This document shows positions 16,571 through 25,774 of a stretch of 64,000 bases of DNA, one piece after another. Under the pieces are notes generated by a model. It ran no database searches, was not told the DNA's origin, and saw only the letters and a program-made list of their open reading frames with translations. The stretch is from Streptomyces sp. NBC_00448. Lineage in GTDB: Bacteria > Actinomycetota > Actinomycetes > Streptomycetales > Streptomycetaceae. Each line of letters begins with the position of its first letter. The first letter of the stretch is position 1. Both the position numbers and the translations under genes were made by a program. The stretch is taken from contig NZ_CP107913.1 in the NCBI RefSeq assembly GCF_036014115.1, positions 6,813,501-6,877,500 of the forward strand, in the 5' to 3' direction.

Positions 16571-18247
16571 CCTCAGCCCGGATCCACGGGTTGATGTCCG
16601 GCCGTGATGCTGCTGGGGACGAGGAAGTGCCTTGTGACCTGCGATGATGGGAGTTCTCTAGGCTTCCAGCACGCACGATCGGCAAGGCACTTCTGAGATG
16701 CAATCTTCCCATGCCGCGGCGAAGGTCTCCGCACGGTTCGATGATCCGAATCTGGTCGCGTACGGCGGGCTCGCGCCGCTGGTGCGCTTGGCCGAGCGGT
16801 GCGGGCTGCCGGGCCTGATCGGCGAGCTGGTGCGGCTGCCGGCCTCGAAGGACGGCACCGGCGCTTTCCCGGCCGCCAAGGCGATGACGCTGATCGCGGG
16901 CATGGCCGCGGGCGCGGACAGCATCGACGATATGGACCGGCTGTAGCACGGCGCGATGCGGCGCCTGTTCACCGGGGTGCGCGCCCCCTCCACTCTCGGC
17001 AGTTTCCTGCGGTCTTTCACCCACGGACACGTGAAACAACTGCACGCCGTGGCCCGACGGTTCCTGCCCCGGCTGGCCTCGCACACTCCGCTGCTGCCCG
17101 GTGCGGGAACGGTCGCCTACCTGGACCTGGACGACACGATCAAGCCGGTCTACGGCTATGCCAAGCAGGGGCGGGCTACGGATACAACAAGGTCAAGGGC
17201 CTGAACGCGTTGATCGTGACACTGTCCACGCTGCTGGCCGCCCCGGTGATCGCCGCAACCAGACTGCGCAAGGGCAGCGTGAACTCGGTGCGCGGAGCCG
17301 GATCGTTCGCCGCCGAGGCGATCCGCACGGCCCGCGCATCTGGCGCGAGGGGCATGTTGATCGTGCGGGCGGACTCGGCCTACTACGCCGCCGAGGTGAT
17401 CTCCGCCTGCCGGGCCGCCGGCGCCCGCTTCTCGGTCACGGTGCGGATGAACGCCTCCATCAAGCAGGCCATCGCCGCCATCGACGAGACGGCTAGGAGG
17501 GCGATCAAGTACCCCCAGGCGATCTGGGACAGCGAGGAGGAACGCTGGATATCGGACGCCGAAATCGCCGAGATCCCCTACACCGCTTTCACCTCGAAAC
17601 CGAAGAAGCAGCAGGTCACCGCCCGCCTCATCGTGCGCCGCGTGAAGCGCCTCAACCCGGCGTCGGTGCCCGGGGGCCAGGTCGAGCTGTTCACCACCTG
17701 GCGCTACCATGCCGCATTCACCGACAGCACGCTGCCGCTCACCGACGCCGAGCGTGACCACCGCCGGCACGCGATCGTGGGACAGGTGATCTGTGAGCTG
17801 AAGAACGGACTGTTCGCGCACGCCCCCTCGGGCAGCTTCCAGGCGAATGCCGCCTGGCTCGCGCTGGCCGCCCTTGCCTTCAATCTGACCCGCGCCTGCG
17901 GGACGCTTACCGGCACCGTCCACGCCCGCGCGACGTGCGCGACCATCCGCGATCACCTCATCAACGTGCCCGCCCGGCTGGCCCGTTCAGCCCGGCGGCT
18001 CACCCTGCACCTACCCGAACTCTGGCCCTGGCACGACGCCTTCGAAGCTCTCTTCCACGCCGTACACACCCCGCACCAACCGGCCTGACCTGCCCGTATC
18101 CGACCCGCCCCGTCAGGGCCCGAGCGCTGTGGACATGTGGAAAAGCTGGGCAGACCAGCGGCCACCCCACGCCCGCCGCCAGATACATCGCCCCGATCAC
18201 CGAAAACGATCACTCACAAAGTGAACCGGTGGATCCGGGATGAACGG
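16571..18247 (+). mobile_element. IS1380-family insertion sequence (decayed)
   Basis: Bounded by imperfect inverted repeats sharing GGATCCAC(G/C)GGTT: left at 16571-16592, right at about 18224-18247. It contains one transposase pseudogene. Its right end touches IS66-type coding sequence, so it inserted into, or deleted into, an older IS66 element. No target-site duplication could be recognised. Confidence 0.7.
16698..18088 (+). pseudogene. IS1380-family transposase, nonsense and frameshift mutations
   Basis: From ATG 16698 the protein reads VSARFDDPNLVAYGGLAPLV, typical of IS1380 transposases. An in-frame TAG at 16944-16946 interrupts it after SIDDMDRL, and the same frame resumes (AMRRLFTGVRAPSTLGSFLR, then VAYLDLDDTIKPVYGYAKQG with catalytic acidic residues). 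A one-base deletion near 17166 shifts the frame; the rest (GYGYNKVKGLNALIVTLST to the C-terminus at 18088) is intact and includes MLIVRADSAYYAAEV and the Tyr/Glu-containing C-terminal region. Without suppression no full enzyme is made, so the copy is immobile unless complemented. Confidence 0.85.
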
Positions 18248-19487
18248 TTGACCGCGCGGGTGTCGGAGCTGGAGCGGCGTCTTGGCCGCAACTCGGGCAA
18301 CTCCTCGATGCCGTCGTCGTCGGACACCTTCGGGCGGCCGGAGAAGAAGGCGGCACCCAAGAGCGGACGCAAGCGGGGCCGTCAGCCCGGGGCGGGCGGG
18401 GCCGGACTGGCCATGACCGAGAACCCCGACGTCACCGAGGACCATGTCCCGGCGGCCTGTACCGGCTGCGGGAGCGCGCTGAGCGGGAGCGACAACATCG
18501 GCTTCGAGCGCCGCCAGGTCCGTGACATCCCCCTAACCACAGTGATGGTCACCGAGCACCGGGCCCATCGCTGCCGGTGCGCGTGCGGCACGGTCACCGC
18601 CGAGCCCATGCCCGGACAGATCGCCGGGTCGCCCTCTTCCTACGGCCCGAACGTGCGCGCGCTGGCCGTCTACCTGCTGGTCTTCCAGCACATCCCGGTC
18701 GAGCGGACCGCGCAGTTGATCGCGGACGTGACCGGCACGGAGGTCTCCACCGGCTGGGTGACCTCCCTGCTGAACGAGGCCGCCGACCTGGTCGAAGACT
18801 CCCTGAACCTGATCCGGGCCCTGCTGGTGATGGGGCATATCCTGCACGCGGACGAGACCACCACCCGGATCGGGGCCGTACGGCGCTGACTGCACGTGGC
18901 CTGCACCGACTTCCTCACCCAGTTCCACCTCGCGCCTCGTTCCCGAGACGGCGCCGACCAGGGCAAGGTGCTGCCGCACTACCGCGGCGTCCTGGTCCAC
19001 GACTCGCTCTCCCTGTATTCCGGATACACCCACTGCGGACCCCAGTTGTGCGGCGCGCACCTGATCCGCGAACTGACCGCGGCCGAGGAGGACTTCCCCG
19101 CCCAGAGATGGCACCAGCAGATCCGGTGGGCCCTGGCCGGCCTGAACACAGGCGATCAGGGTGTGCTCCGACGAGATCAGCGAGATCGCCTCCGAGGCCC
19201 TGCTGCTGCACCTCGAAGCCTTCTATCAGGGCATCGCCGTCGGGCTCTCGCTCCATCCCCGAGCGCCGGGCCGGAAACAGACTCCGGCCCACAACCTGTT
19301 TCAACGCCTGCGCGATCACGCCCACGACGTGCTCCGCTTCGCCGACGACCCCGCTCACGTGCCCTTCACCAACAACTGAGGGGAGAGGGCACTTCGGCCG
19401 GTCAAGACCCAGATGAATATCTCCGGCTGCCACCAGTCCGAACTCGGTGTGAACCGTTCTGGATCTGGTGGAGCTCTGATATGCCCT
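18244..19487 (+). pseudogene. IS66-family transposase (TnpC) remnant
   Basis: The 5' end is lost at the IS1380 border. What remains reads RVSELERRLGRNSGNSSMPSS, then a Cys cluster (CTGCGSALSG...HRCRCACG), then the DDE core (ILHADETTTRIGAVRR). TGA at 18887-18889 replaces a conserved Trp; coding continues HVACTDFLTQFHLA and LVHDSLSLYSGYTHCG in the same frame. A frameshift near 19160 and a stop after HVPFTNN at 19377-19379 disrupt the rest, with a scrambled tail resembling RPVKTQMNISGCHQSE. Clearly inactive. Confidence 0.8.
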
Positions 19488-19497
19488 GGGACTGGCT

Positions 19498-19731
19498 ATG
19501 CGGCTGATAAGTCGACGCGGAAGCGCGGGGTTGAGGGAAATCTTGCTGGAGCTCGCGAGGGGACGTACAGCTGCGATGTCGGAGCGGGAACGCCGGGCCA
19601 CCGCAGTGGAGATCATGGAGCGACTTCCCCACGGCGGGCGCGTAGACGAAGTCGACGAAAGCGGCCGTCAGCGCACCTACAAGGTCGAGCCGTCGCGTAA
19701 GCGGCCCCAGAGGAGCGGCGGCCGCCGATGA
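19498..19731 (+). CDS. Doubtful small hypothetical protein
   Basis: 77 codons from ATG 19498, or 51 from ATG 19576. The sequence is basic (LARGRTAAMSERERRATAVE, VDEVDESGRQRTYKVEPSRK) and its C-terminal half has the alternation of a real beta-strand protein. There is no good ribosome site and the gene lies in decayed IS DNA, so it may be the tail of a lost gene. Nothing else is evident up to 20020. Confidence 0.3.
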   Translation: MRLISRRGSAGLREILLELARGRTAAMSERERRATAVEIMERLPHGGRVDEVDESGRQRTYKVEPSRKRPQRSGGRR

Positions 19732-20020
19732 CAGCACCCGGTCCCACCCCGTCGCCAGGGAGCCAGTCCGCTGTAAGCGCGGCGCAGTACGGTCTGAGCG
19801 TGCGGGTGCGACTGCCTCCGTTCCCGGTCAGGTGGGCTCTGCCCCGCTGCGTGGACACGTGCCCGCCAGTTCCGGGGAGAGCGCCCGCATCCCATATGAC
19901 GAGGGGTGCCCGCTCATCTTCCGCGGAGACAAGCGTCAGGTTCCTCGACGTTGTGCGTTTTGGCGCGAGTTCTGCTGGCCGGGCACCGGTCCACGAGGTC
20001 CGGCGGGGTGTCAGCGGTTG

Positions 20021-20803
20021 CTATGGCTTCCTTCCGGGACCGTCGCCTCGCGGAGGTGCCGATGGCTTGGAAGTCGGACTGCCTGTCGGCCTCTGGCTGG
20101 TGGTGCCCAGTTGGTTGTCCTGGGACGGCCGCAGCTCGTCAGTTGGGCGGCGGGCGTCGAGTTCCAGTTCGTCGGCCCATGACTCCATTGCGGAACGCAG
20201 GCGGGTGACGGCTTCGGCGTCGAGGCCGTACTTCATGTAGTCCTCGTCGTCCCAGCGTCTTGAGGCGCGCAGCGCCTGGGCGAACATGGGGCGGTCGAAG
20301 CCCGGATCGCGCTCTTCGGCCAGGCGAAGGAGGTCCTCGGCCGAGTAGCGTCCACTGGTGAGGGCAGCGTGTACGTCGACGTAGTCGCGGGCTTCCGCGC
20401 GGGAGTAGAGGGCGGAGACCTTGTTGGCGACGGCGTCGTCGGGGTGCAGGACCGGGCCGACTTCCATCATGACGGGCGGTTCAGCACGCCAGTCGTAGCC
20501 CATCTCCACCTTCGTCTGCCGGCCGTCTTCATCGGTGACCAGCAGGCGCGCGAAGGAATCTCCAGATCGCATCACCTCAACCGTCAGCCCGTCGGACGTG
20601 TAGGCGTCCTGTACTGCGTTCACCGCAGCGTAGAATCTTTGCGGATCACCTTGATTGGTGAAGAGGTCGACGTCGTCGGAGACGCGGTTGAGGATGCCGT
20701 GGGCTTGGACGGCGTATCCGCCGGCGAGTACGAAGCCGTCCCCGGCTGCGGCCGCCAGGGCGAGCCGGGTCAGACGGGCGTGGAGGTGGTCCATGCGGAT
20801 CAC
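20021..20803 (-). CDS. AbiEii/AbiGii-type nucleotidyltransferase
   Basis: 260 residues from GTG 20803 (ATG 20794 also possible). The core has GDGFVLAGGYAVQAHG followed by RVSDDVDLFTN, the GG/GS...DxD signature of MNT-fold nucleotidyltransferases, and AVANKVSALYSRAEARDYVD, the conserved AbiEii-like helix. In the AbiE system the nucleotidyltransferase is a toxin that blocks growth upon phage infection, paired with AbiEi. The last 40 residues (SQRPTGSPTSKPSAPPRG) are a low-complexity tail. It follows the 108-aa gene at 20805 by one base, so they are an operon. Either a phage-defence toxin or a plain transferase. Confidence 0.75.
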   Translation of the reverse strand: MIRMDHLHARLTRLALAAAAGDGFVLAGGYAVQAHGILNRVSDDVDLFTNQGDPQRFYAAVNAVQDAYTSDGLTVEVMRSGDSFARLLVTDEDGRQTKVEMGYDWRAEPPVMMEVGPVLHPDDAVANKVSALYSRAEARDYVDVHAALTSGRYSAEDLLRLAEERDPGFDRPMFAQALRASRRWDDEDYMKYGLDAEAVTRLRSAMESWADELELDARRPTDELRPSQDNQLGTTSQRPTGSPTSKPSAPPRGDGPGRKP

Positions 20804-20804
20804 A

Positions 20805-21131
20805 CTATGCGGCGGCAGCGGACCTCAGCTGGGGGAATCTCTCCTGCCACAGCGATTTCGCGCGTGCGGGCAGCCAGAGCGAGGGCCACAGGCGCAGCAG
20901 CAGCCCTTCGTCAAGAAACCGCCGCAGTTCGGAGACGTCCATGGCTTCGCGGATGACTGTCTCGTAGAGGCGACGCCGGTCCTTGTCGATGCCGAGGTTG
21001 TAGCGGCTCTGCTGGGACCAGTCCAGGCTCAGGGGCAGGCTGACGATCCCGCTCGTCGGCCCGGCCAACTCGCTGAGCGACTCGGGAACCGTGTACGGGC
21101 GGATGTCCGCGTAGCGCACCCCTGGCTGCAT
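20805..21131 (-). CDS. Partner of the AbiEii-type gene (hypothetical, possible antitoxin)
   Basis: 108 residues from ATG 21131. It reads VRYADIRPYTVPESLSELAG, LSLDWSQQSRYNLGIDKDRR and ELRRFLDEGLLLRLWPSLWL; I recall this short protein upstream of AbiEii-type genes in Streptomyces. It lacks the winged-helix N-terminus expected of classical AbiEi, so an antitoxin role is inferred from gene order only. Tight coupling (one base between genes) supports a functional pair. Confidence 0.6.
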   Translation of the reverse strand: MQPGVRYADIRPYTVPESLSELAGPTSGIVSLPLSLDWSQQSRYNLGIDKDRRRLYETVIREAMDVSELRRFLDEGLLLRLWPSLWLPARAKSLWQERFPQLRSAAAA

Positions 21132-21301
21132 ACACGCAGTATGCCTCGCGCGGCTGGGGAGGGGCGAGCCTGCGGGAGGCGGTCTTGTACGGCGTTGCGT
21201 TGAAACGGTCAGCTATTGGATTTTCGCCAGCAGATCGTTTGGTCTGCGGCTCCCGCTGAGTGGCACCCCTCCTCGGCGTCGATCGTTGAACAGGTAGAGA
21301 G

Positions 21302-22678
21302 GTGGCGAGCGTCATGCGGAATCAGGCAGGGCGCGCCAGAAAGGCGAGTGCGGGGAAGCGCCCAGGCATGCCGGGCGCCGTGGGGCGGGGGAGAGGCACG
21401 TCGGCGAGTGTCAGGCGCGTTGCCGATGAGCTGGCGGCTGAGTTGGTGAGCGCTGTGAGGCGCGAATCCGGCGCCGGCGGGGGCCCTGGGGTTGCCGTGG
21501 CCGAGCGTCGGAGTTCGCCTTTTGCTGGTCGGAGTTGGTATGACTTCGCGCTGGAGTACATGGAGGTGCGCTGGCGGCAGACCGCGGCGAAGACACGTTG
21601 TGAAGACAACGACGGACTGTGCGCCCTCACTTTGGCCATGATCAGAGGACGGACGCTGCGACCCGACGAGGAGCTGTTGCGCCGGGCGCTGCGGCTTCGG
21701 GCGTTCGTGGTGCCGCGTCCGGCGGACCGGAAGGTGCCGGGCGACGAGCGGATGGCGTTGCGCTGGGTGGCTCGGGCGACGCGGCCTGTGGACGATCTTC
21801 TGGATCCGGAAGTGATGAAGGGGGTCATCCGGTCGCTGAGCGTTCGAGCGGATGGGTCTGCGGTGCCGGGAAGCACACAACGGCACTGTAAGAAGGCGCT
21901 GGTGAATGCGGTCGGTTATGCGTTCGGCGGGGGCGGCGCTGGTGAGGACCTGATTCCCGAGATCCGCTGGCAGGTGCCGAGGGACGACGAGGAGGTTGAT
22001 CCGCGAGTTCTGGTGAATCCGGGCCAGGCGCGCTCGCTGCTGGACGCCCTGTCGTACGTAGGGCTGTACGGACGGGCTCGGGGACGGCGGCTGGTGGGGT
22101 TCTTCGCGGGGATGTACTACGCCGGTCTGCGGCCCGAAGAAGCCGTGGCCGTGAAGTACCAGGACTGCGTTCTGCCGGCACACGGCTGGGGCCGGTTCGT
22201 GCTGCACGAGACTCGTCCGCAAGCCGGCAAGAAGTACACGGACAGCGGCTGTAACCACGATGAGCGCGGTCTGAAGAGCCGGAGGAGTGGAGCGGTTCGT
22301 GTGGTGCCACTGCCGCCACAATTGGTGACGATCTGGAGACAGAGCGTCGACACGTTCGGCACGGCGGCCGACGGAAGAATGTTCTTCACCGAGCGGGGAC
22401 GAGTGCTGGGTTCCAGCGGCTATTGCACGACCTTGCGAGACGCACGTGTCCTGGCGCTCCCACCAGGTCTGGTGGAATCGCCTCTTGTTGCCCGCGCGTA
22501 CGACCTGCGGCACTCGGCGCTGTCGACGTGGCTGAACGCGGGAGTGGATCCCACCGAGGTCGCCGAGCGGGCCGGCAACACCGTCGAGACGCTGCTGCGC
22601 ACCTATGCGAAGTGTCTCTACGGGCGCCAGACGGTCGCGAATGATCGCATCGACAAGTTCCTGGGCGAGTACGAGTAG
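21302..22678 (+). CDS. Tyrosine site-specific recombinase (integrase) of the left element
   Basis: 458 residues from GTG 21302, or a few codons later at ATG 21314. The catalytic domain shows Arg277 in LRPEEAV, YDLRHSALSTWLN (box II) and Tyr435 in LRTYAKCLYGR. It is a homologue of the integrase at 45628, with the same HERGLKSR-type loop and C-terminal NDRIDKFLGEYE. Such enzymes recombine attP with the 3' end of a tRNA gene. An att copy of tRNA-Arg lies 369 bases downstream, the same order (int, then att) as at the right end of the array. The first 70 residues are low-complexity and may not be native. Confidence 0.88.
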   Translation: MASVMRNQAGRARKASAGKRPGMPGAVGRGRGTSASVRRVADELAAELVSAVRRESGAGGGPGVAVAERRSSPFAGRSWYDFALEYMEVRWRQTAAKTRCEDNDGLCALTLAMIRGRTLRPDEELLRRALRLRAFVVPRPADRKVPGDERMALRWVARATRPVDDLLDPEVMKGVIRSLSVRADGSAVPGSTQRHCKKALVNAVGYAFGGGGAGEDLIPEIRWQVPRDDEEVDPRVLVNPGQARSLLDALSYVGLYGRARGRRLVGFFAGMYYAGLRPEEAVAVKYQDCVLPAHGWGRFVLHETRPQAGKKYTDSGCNHDERGLKSRRSGAVRVVPLPPQLVTIWRQSVDTFGTAADGRMFFTERGRVLGSSGYCTTLRDARVLALPPGLVESPLVARAYDLRHSALSTWLNAGVDPTEVAERAGNTVETLLRTYAKCLYGRQTVANDRIDKFLGEYE

Positions 22679-23046
22679 CGCGACCCTTCGCCGCGGCTGA
22701 CGCCGTCGCACTCCGTGACGATGCGGGCTCCGTTTCCGCAGCAAGGCGGCCGGGATTTCAAGGCGCTCCAGCAGGGCCTAGCGACGGCACGCCTCGCTCG
22801 CATGCGCCCTGGGCATCCTGCCTGTCCTGCCTGGCGGTCTTCCTTCCGCGTCACGAATACGCCACAGGCTGCGGAAAGTGCCCCTCGCTTGGGTGGTCGA
22901 CGAACCACTCGCGTCTGAAAGTGCCTGGTCAGCGGCCTGGTCGAGTGTGCGTGGCGAAAAGTGCAACGGCCTCGCCGGCCGTGTGTCTTCGCAAAAATAA
23001 AAGCCCGTCAGATCCGCGTTTCCGCAGGTCAACGGGCCTTTTAGGT
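22679..23046. other. Non-coding stretch between integrase and att site
   Basis: No gene seen. It ends in the terminator-like hairpin at 22997-23040, directly before the att repeat. An AT-rich run (AAAAATAAAAG) just before the hairpin is unusual for this genome. Confidence 0.4.
22997..23040. terminator. Terminator-like hairpin before att
   Basis: AAAAGCCCGT at 22997-23006 pairs with ACGGGCCTTTT at 23030-23040 around a partly paired loop. A-rich on one side and T-rich on the other, so it could act in both directions; it sits where the terminator of an intact tRNA gene would sit relative to att. Confidence 0.6.
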
Positions 23047-23090
23047 GTGCCCCCGGCAGGATTCGAACCTGCGCACACGGCTCCGGAGGC
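23047..23090. repeat. att site: 44-bp copy of tRNA-Arg 3' end
   Basis: Identical over 44 bases to 47870-47913 at the 3' half of the tRNA-Arg gene, including the T-loop (GATTCGAAC) and anticodon region. After the shared part the sequence departs from the tRNA, so this is a crossover copy and not a functional tRNA. It bounds the integrated array on the left. Confidence 0.92.
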
Positions 23091-23208
23091 TGGGGGAGCC
23101 GCTGCTGTTTGCGGGGCGCTGAGCTGGGCGGGAGCGGGTCCGGGCGGTGGGTGAGGGCGTGATCATTACGTCCCTACGACGTGGGCGACGGGCTCTGAGC
23201 ACCAAGGT

Positions 23209-23460
23209 TCAGCCGAATTGACTCTCTCCGAGTGGCGTGACTTCCCATCCGCCGAAGAAGCCGTCGTGGACGCGGACCGCGAGCAGAGCCGGGCTGGTCG
23301 GTGATCCCTTGCCTGAACCTGTGTCCGTCTCCGGCGGCGCGAAGCCGAGGTGAAAGGCGACCACAGCGGCCGCGGGGTCGGAGGTGGCGTAGCTGACGGT
23401 CTTGGGCCGGTCCGGCTCGGTGGAGCCAAAGGTGACAGACGGTGGGCCGAACTCGGCCAC
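23209..23460 (-). pseudogene. 3' fragment of an interrupted gene
   Basis: About 83 codons read VAEFGPPSVTFGSTEPDRPK, TVSYATSDPAAAVVAFHLGF and end LGESQFG at 23209. The upstream (5') part is cut off by the IS5-type element whose end is at about 23473. I do not recognise the family; the pattern is of a cytoplasmic alpha/beta protein. Probably cargo of the left element before the IS arrived. Confidence 0.45.
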
Positions 23461-23481
23461 GACCTCTTGCAGTGAGCGTTT

Positions 23482-24231
23482 TCAGCGTTGCCTCTCCAGG
23501 GTGAGGACGGCTTTGGTGATGACGCTCATGCGGTTGGGGCTGATGCGGGGTCTGCGGAAGATCTGCCAGGACTTCAGTCGTGCCATGCCTCGTTCGACGG
23601 GTGCTCGGGCTGCGGACAGGGCCCGGTTCGCGGTCTGCTCGGTGGGTGTGAGTTCGCCGCCTGGTGGGCGGCGCTTGGCGGTGGTGACCCAGTCGCCGGC
23701 GCCGATGTAGGCCATGTCGGCGAGGATCGGGACGCCCTGTCGCGCGCAGATCCGAAGGATCTTGTGGTTGCGGGCGGCTGTCAGGTCGTGGGTTCGGCCC
23801 GGCAGTGCCGGCGACAGCCAGAGGATTTCCCCGCTGGGGTCTGTGACGACCTGCACGTTCACCCCGTGCCGCTTGTGTTTCGAGGAGTAGTCGGCCCTGC
23901 CGTCGCCGACGCGGTCGCACTCTGCGAGCGTGCCGTCCAGGAGGACGAAGTCCGGATCGTGTGCGCGCAGCGTCTTCAGCAGGCCCGGCGCCTGCTCGGC
24001 GAGCAGGCCGGTGACCGCGGTGACGTAGGCATGGGCGGTTCCGACTGATATCCCAAAGGCCGAGGCGATACGGGCGAGGGTGTCGTGGCGGCGCAGGTAC
24101 ACCAGTGCGATCAGCGCACGACGGTGCGGCGGGAGTTTGCACCGGCGGTCACCTCCACGGGTGACGATGAGCATCGTGACCCACTCGACCAGGGCGTGCG
24201 GCAGGTCAAGTGCGGCAGGATACGGAACCAA
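23482..24231 (-). CDS. IS5-family transposase, copy 1
   Basis: 249 residues from GTG 24231. HTH-like start (RRHDTLARIASAFGISVGTA), then the DDE domain: first Asp in FVLLDGTLAECD, second in VPILADMAYIGAGD, Glu in ARAPVERGMARLK. A near-identical copy in opposite orientation lies at 27321-28076 (for example ASAFG versus ASALG, and RRPRIS versus RRSRIS). The element's 3' end is GCTGAAAACGCTCA-type sequence at about 23473-23490. The two copies flank about 3 kb with a kinase gene. Its 5' terminus is not clear from sequence. Confidence 0.88.
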   Translation of the reverse strand: MVPYPAALDLPHALVEWVTMLIVTRGGDRRCKLPPHRRALIALVYLRRHDTLARIASAFGISVGTAHAYVTAVTGLLAEQAPGLLKTLRAHDPDFVLLDGTLAECDRVGDGRADYSSKHKRHGVNVQVVTDPSGEILWLSPALPGRTHDLTAARNHKILRICARQGVPILADMAYIGAGDWVTTAKRRPPGGELTPTEQTANRALSAARAPVERGMARLKSWQIFRRPRISPNRMSVITKAVLTLERQR

Positions 24232-24334
24232 CAGGGCTCCTGTGTTGCTGAGTTGAGACGTCGAACACCTCCCTCAACGGCACGGGAGCCCTGCCCGTTG
24301 CGCACTCCGATCCCACACCGCCCCGTCACCCGAT

Positions 24335-25325
24335 CAGTGAGGTTTTCTCAGCGAAGATCATTTCCAGATTCCGTTGAGGACGAGTGCGGCGCGGGCTATG
24401 TCGCCGATCCGGCTGGGGCTGAGTGAGACGTGCTTCAGCGCCCGCCAGCGTTCCTTGAGTTCGGCGGCGGCGCGTTCGCCGAGGGCGCGCAAGTCCCTGA
24501 TCAGGGTGTTCGTGGTGCGGGTGTCAGTGTGGAGGGCTTGTTCGGACTTGCCCTTGGGGCGGCGGACCGGGACGTGGATGCCGATGCCGGCGCCGATGTA
24601 GCCCTTGTCGGCGAGGGTCGGTAGCCCGTCGGTAGCGGCCTTGTACAGGGCGGGCAGGGCGTGGATGCGGGCGGCGGTGATGTCGGGTGTGGAGCCGGGC
24701 TCGACGTCGGAGACCCACAGCGGGGTTCCGTCCGGGGCGGACAGGAACTGCACGTTGCCGCCGAATGCCTTGTGTTTCTGGCTGAACCAGAGGTCGTTGC
24801 CGTTGTCGCGGACGCCTGCGAGGCGGTCGGACTCGATGAGCGTGCCGTCCAGGATCACGTGCGTCATTCCGTCCCGCCTGCAGCGGTTGAGGACGTCGTG
24901 CAGGTCGGGGGCCTGTTCCGCCAGGACATCGATGCCTTCGTGGAGGTAGCGGTAGCCGGTGGCCTGCGAGACGCCAGCGTCGCGGGCCAGGCAGTGCACG
25001 CAAGCCTTCCCGCGGAACCAGCGCAGGACCAGCAGGGCCTGGCGGAACGGACCCAGCGCCCGCGACCCCCGCGGGGTGCGCAGCCGTCGCCGGTGGGCGG
25101 CCAGCAGTCGTGAAAGGTGCTCCACGACGTGGCGCGGGACGTCGAGCGTGGCAACATAGGTGACCAACGTGAAGCCTCTGGCGGTTCGGACGAGTTCTTG
25201 TGGTGAGACCTGTCCTACCAGGGGCTTTACGTCTGCCCACGACCAGGATGGGTTCGTCCGATCCGCCCAAGGGCGAGCGGTTCACAACGTTTCGCGAAGA
25301 TCATTTCGCTGAGAAAACCTCACTG
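24335..25325 (-). mobile_element. Second IS5-type insertion sequence (991 bp)
   Basis: Clean terminal inverted repeats CAGTGAGGTTTTCTCAGCGA at 24335-24354 and its complement ending at 25325. Both inner ends also carry a GCGAAGATCATTTC word. It contains one intact transposase gene. Its insertion left a truncated gene fragment on the right (25331-25563). Confidence 0.85.
24358..25167 (-). CDS. IS5-family transposase (second type)
   Basis: 269 residues from GTG 25167. N-terminal helix-turn-helix region (RWFRGKACVHCLARDAGVSQ), then a DDE_4-type catalytic core: Asp in THVILDGTLIESDR, Asp in LPTLADKGYIGAG, and Glu in RALGERAAAELKERWRALK. Full length for the family and uninterrupted, so it may be active. 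It is only distantly like the neighbouring IS5 copy 1; the two elements lie side by side in the same orientation. Confidence 0.88.
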   Translation of the reverse strand: MVTYVATLDVPRHVVEHLSRLLAAHRRRLRTPRGSRALGPFRQALLVLRWFRGKACVHCLARDAGVSQATGYRYLHEGIDVLAEQAPDLHDVLNRCRRDGMTHVILDGTLIESDRLAGVRDNGNDLWFSQKHKAFGGNVQFLSAPDGTPLWVSDVEPGSTPDITAARIHALPALYKAATDGLPTLADKGYIGAGIGIHVPVRRPKGKSEQALHTDTRTTNTLIRDLRALGERAAAELKERWRALKHVSLSPSRIGDIARAALVLNGIWK

Positions 25326-25330
25326 GGAAG

Positions 25331-25563
25331 GCGACGCGCTCGTACCCGGCCTCCACGTCAGCCTCGAAGAGGCCCGTCCCATCACCGGCTGGGGAGAACA
25401 CAACATCCCCGCCGAAGCACCGATGCACCCCTCCACCCGCTACCGCACCTGCCGCAACTGGCAGTTCGCCTGGTGGCTGCGCCACAACCGCAACGCCCCG
25501 GACGCGCCCCCCATGGCGCCCGACCCGCCTCAAGGAAACCCCGACCAGTTCAGCCTCATGTAA
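25331..25563 (+). pseudogene. 3' gene fragment right of the IS
   Basis: About 77 codons in one frame (LVPGLHVSLEEARPITGWGE, TCRNWQFAWWLRHNRNAPD) end with TAA at 25561-25563. Codon third positions are GC-rich, so it was a real gene; its 5' part is missing beyond the IS border. I do not recognise the product. Confidence 0.45.
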
Positions 25564-25774
25564 CCCAGCCCGGGGGCGGTTCAGGTCGCCCCCGGGGCCG
25601 CCGCCACGTGTCGTACAACTTCTGTGAAGAGTATGGGTGTAGCTCACCCTGGGTGAGATCGTTGTGGGAGGGGCCGTCGGGGTGCGGGAACCGGATGTGG
25701 CACACCCGCGTCTCCTGTCCGTGCTGAAGTGAACAGTGGTGCAGGTAGGCCTGCTCGTGGGGAACGGGGGAGTC

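Noticed and set aside
19728..20240. A 170-codon forward frame over the AbiEii tail
   Set aside because: It overlaps the AbiEii-type gene on the other strand and has a Ser/Arg-rich translation without a start signal.
23047..23090. A second tRNA-Arg gene
   Set aside because: Only the 3' half is present; the 5' half needed for acceptor and D stems is replaced, so it is an att copy.
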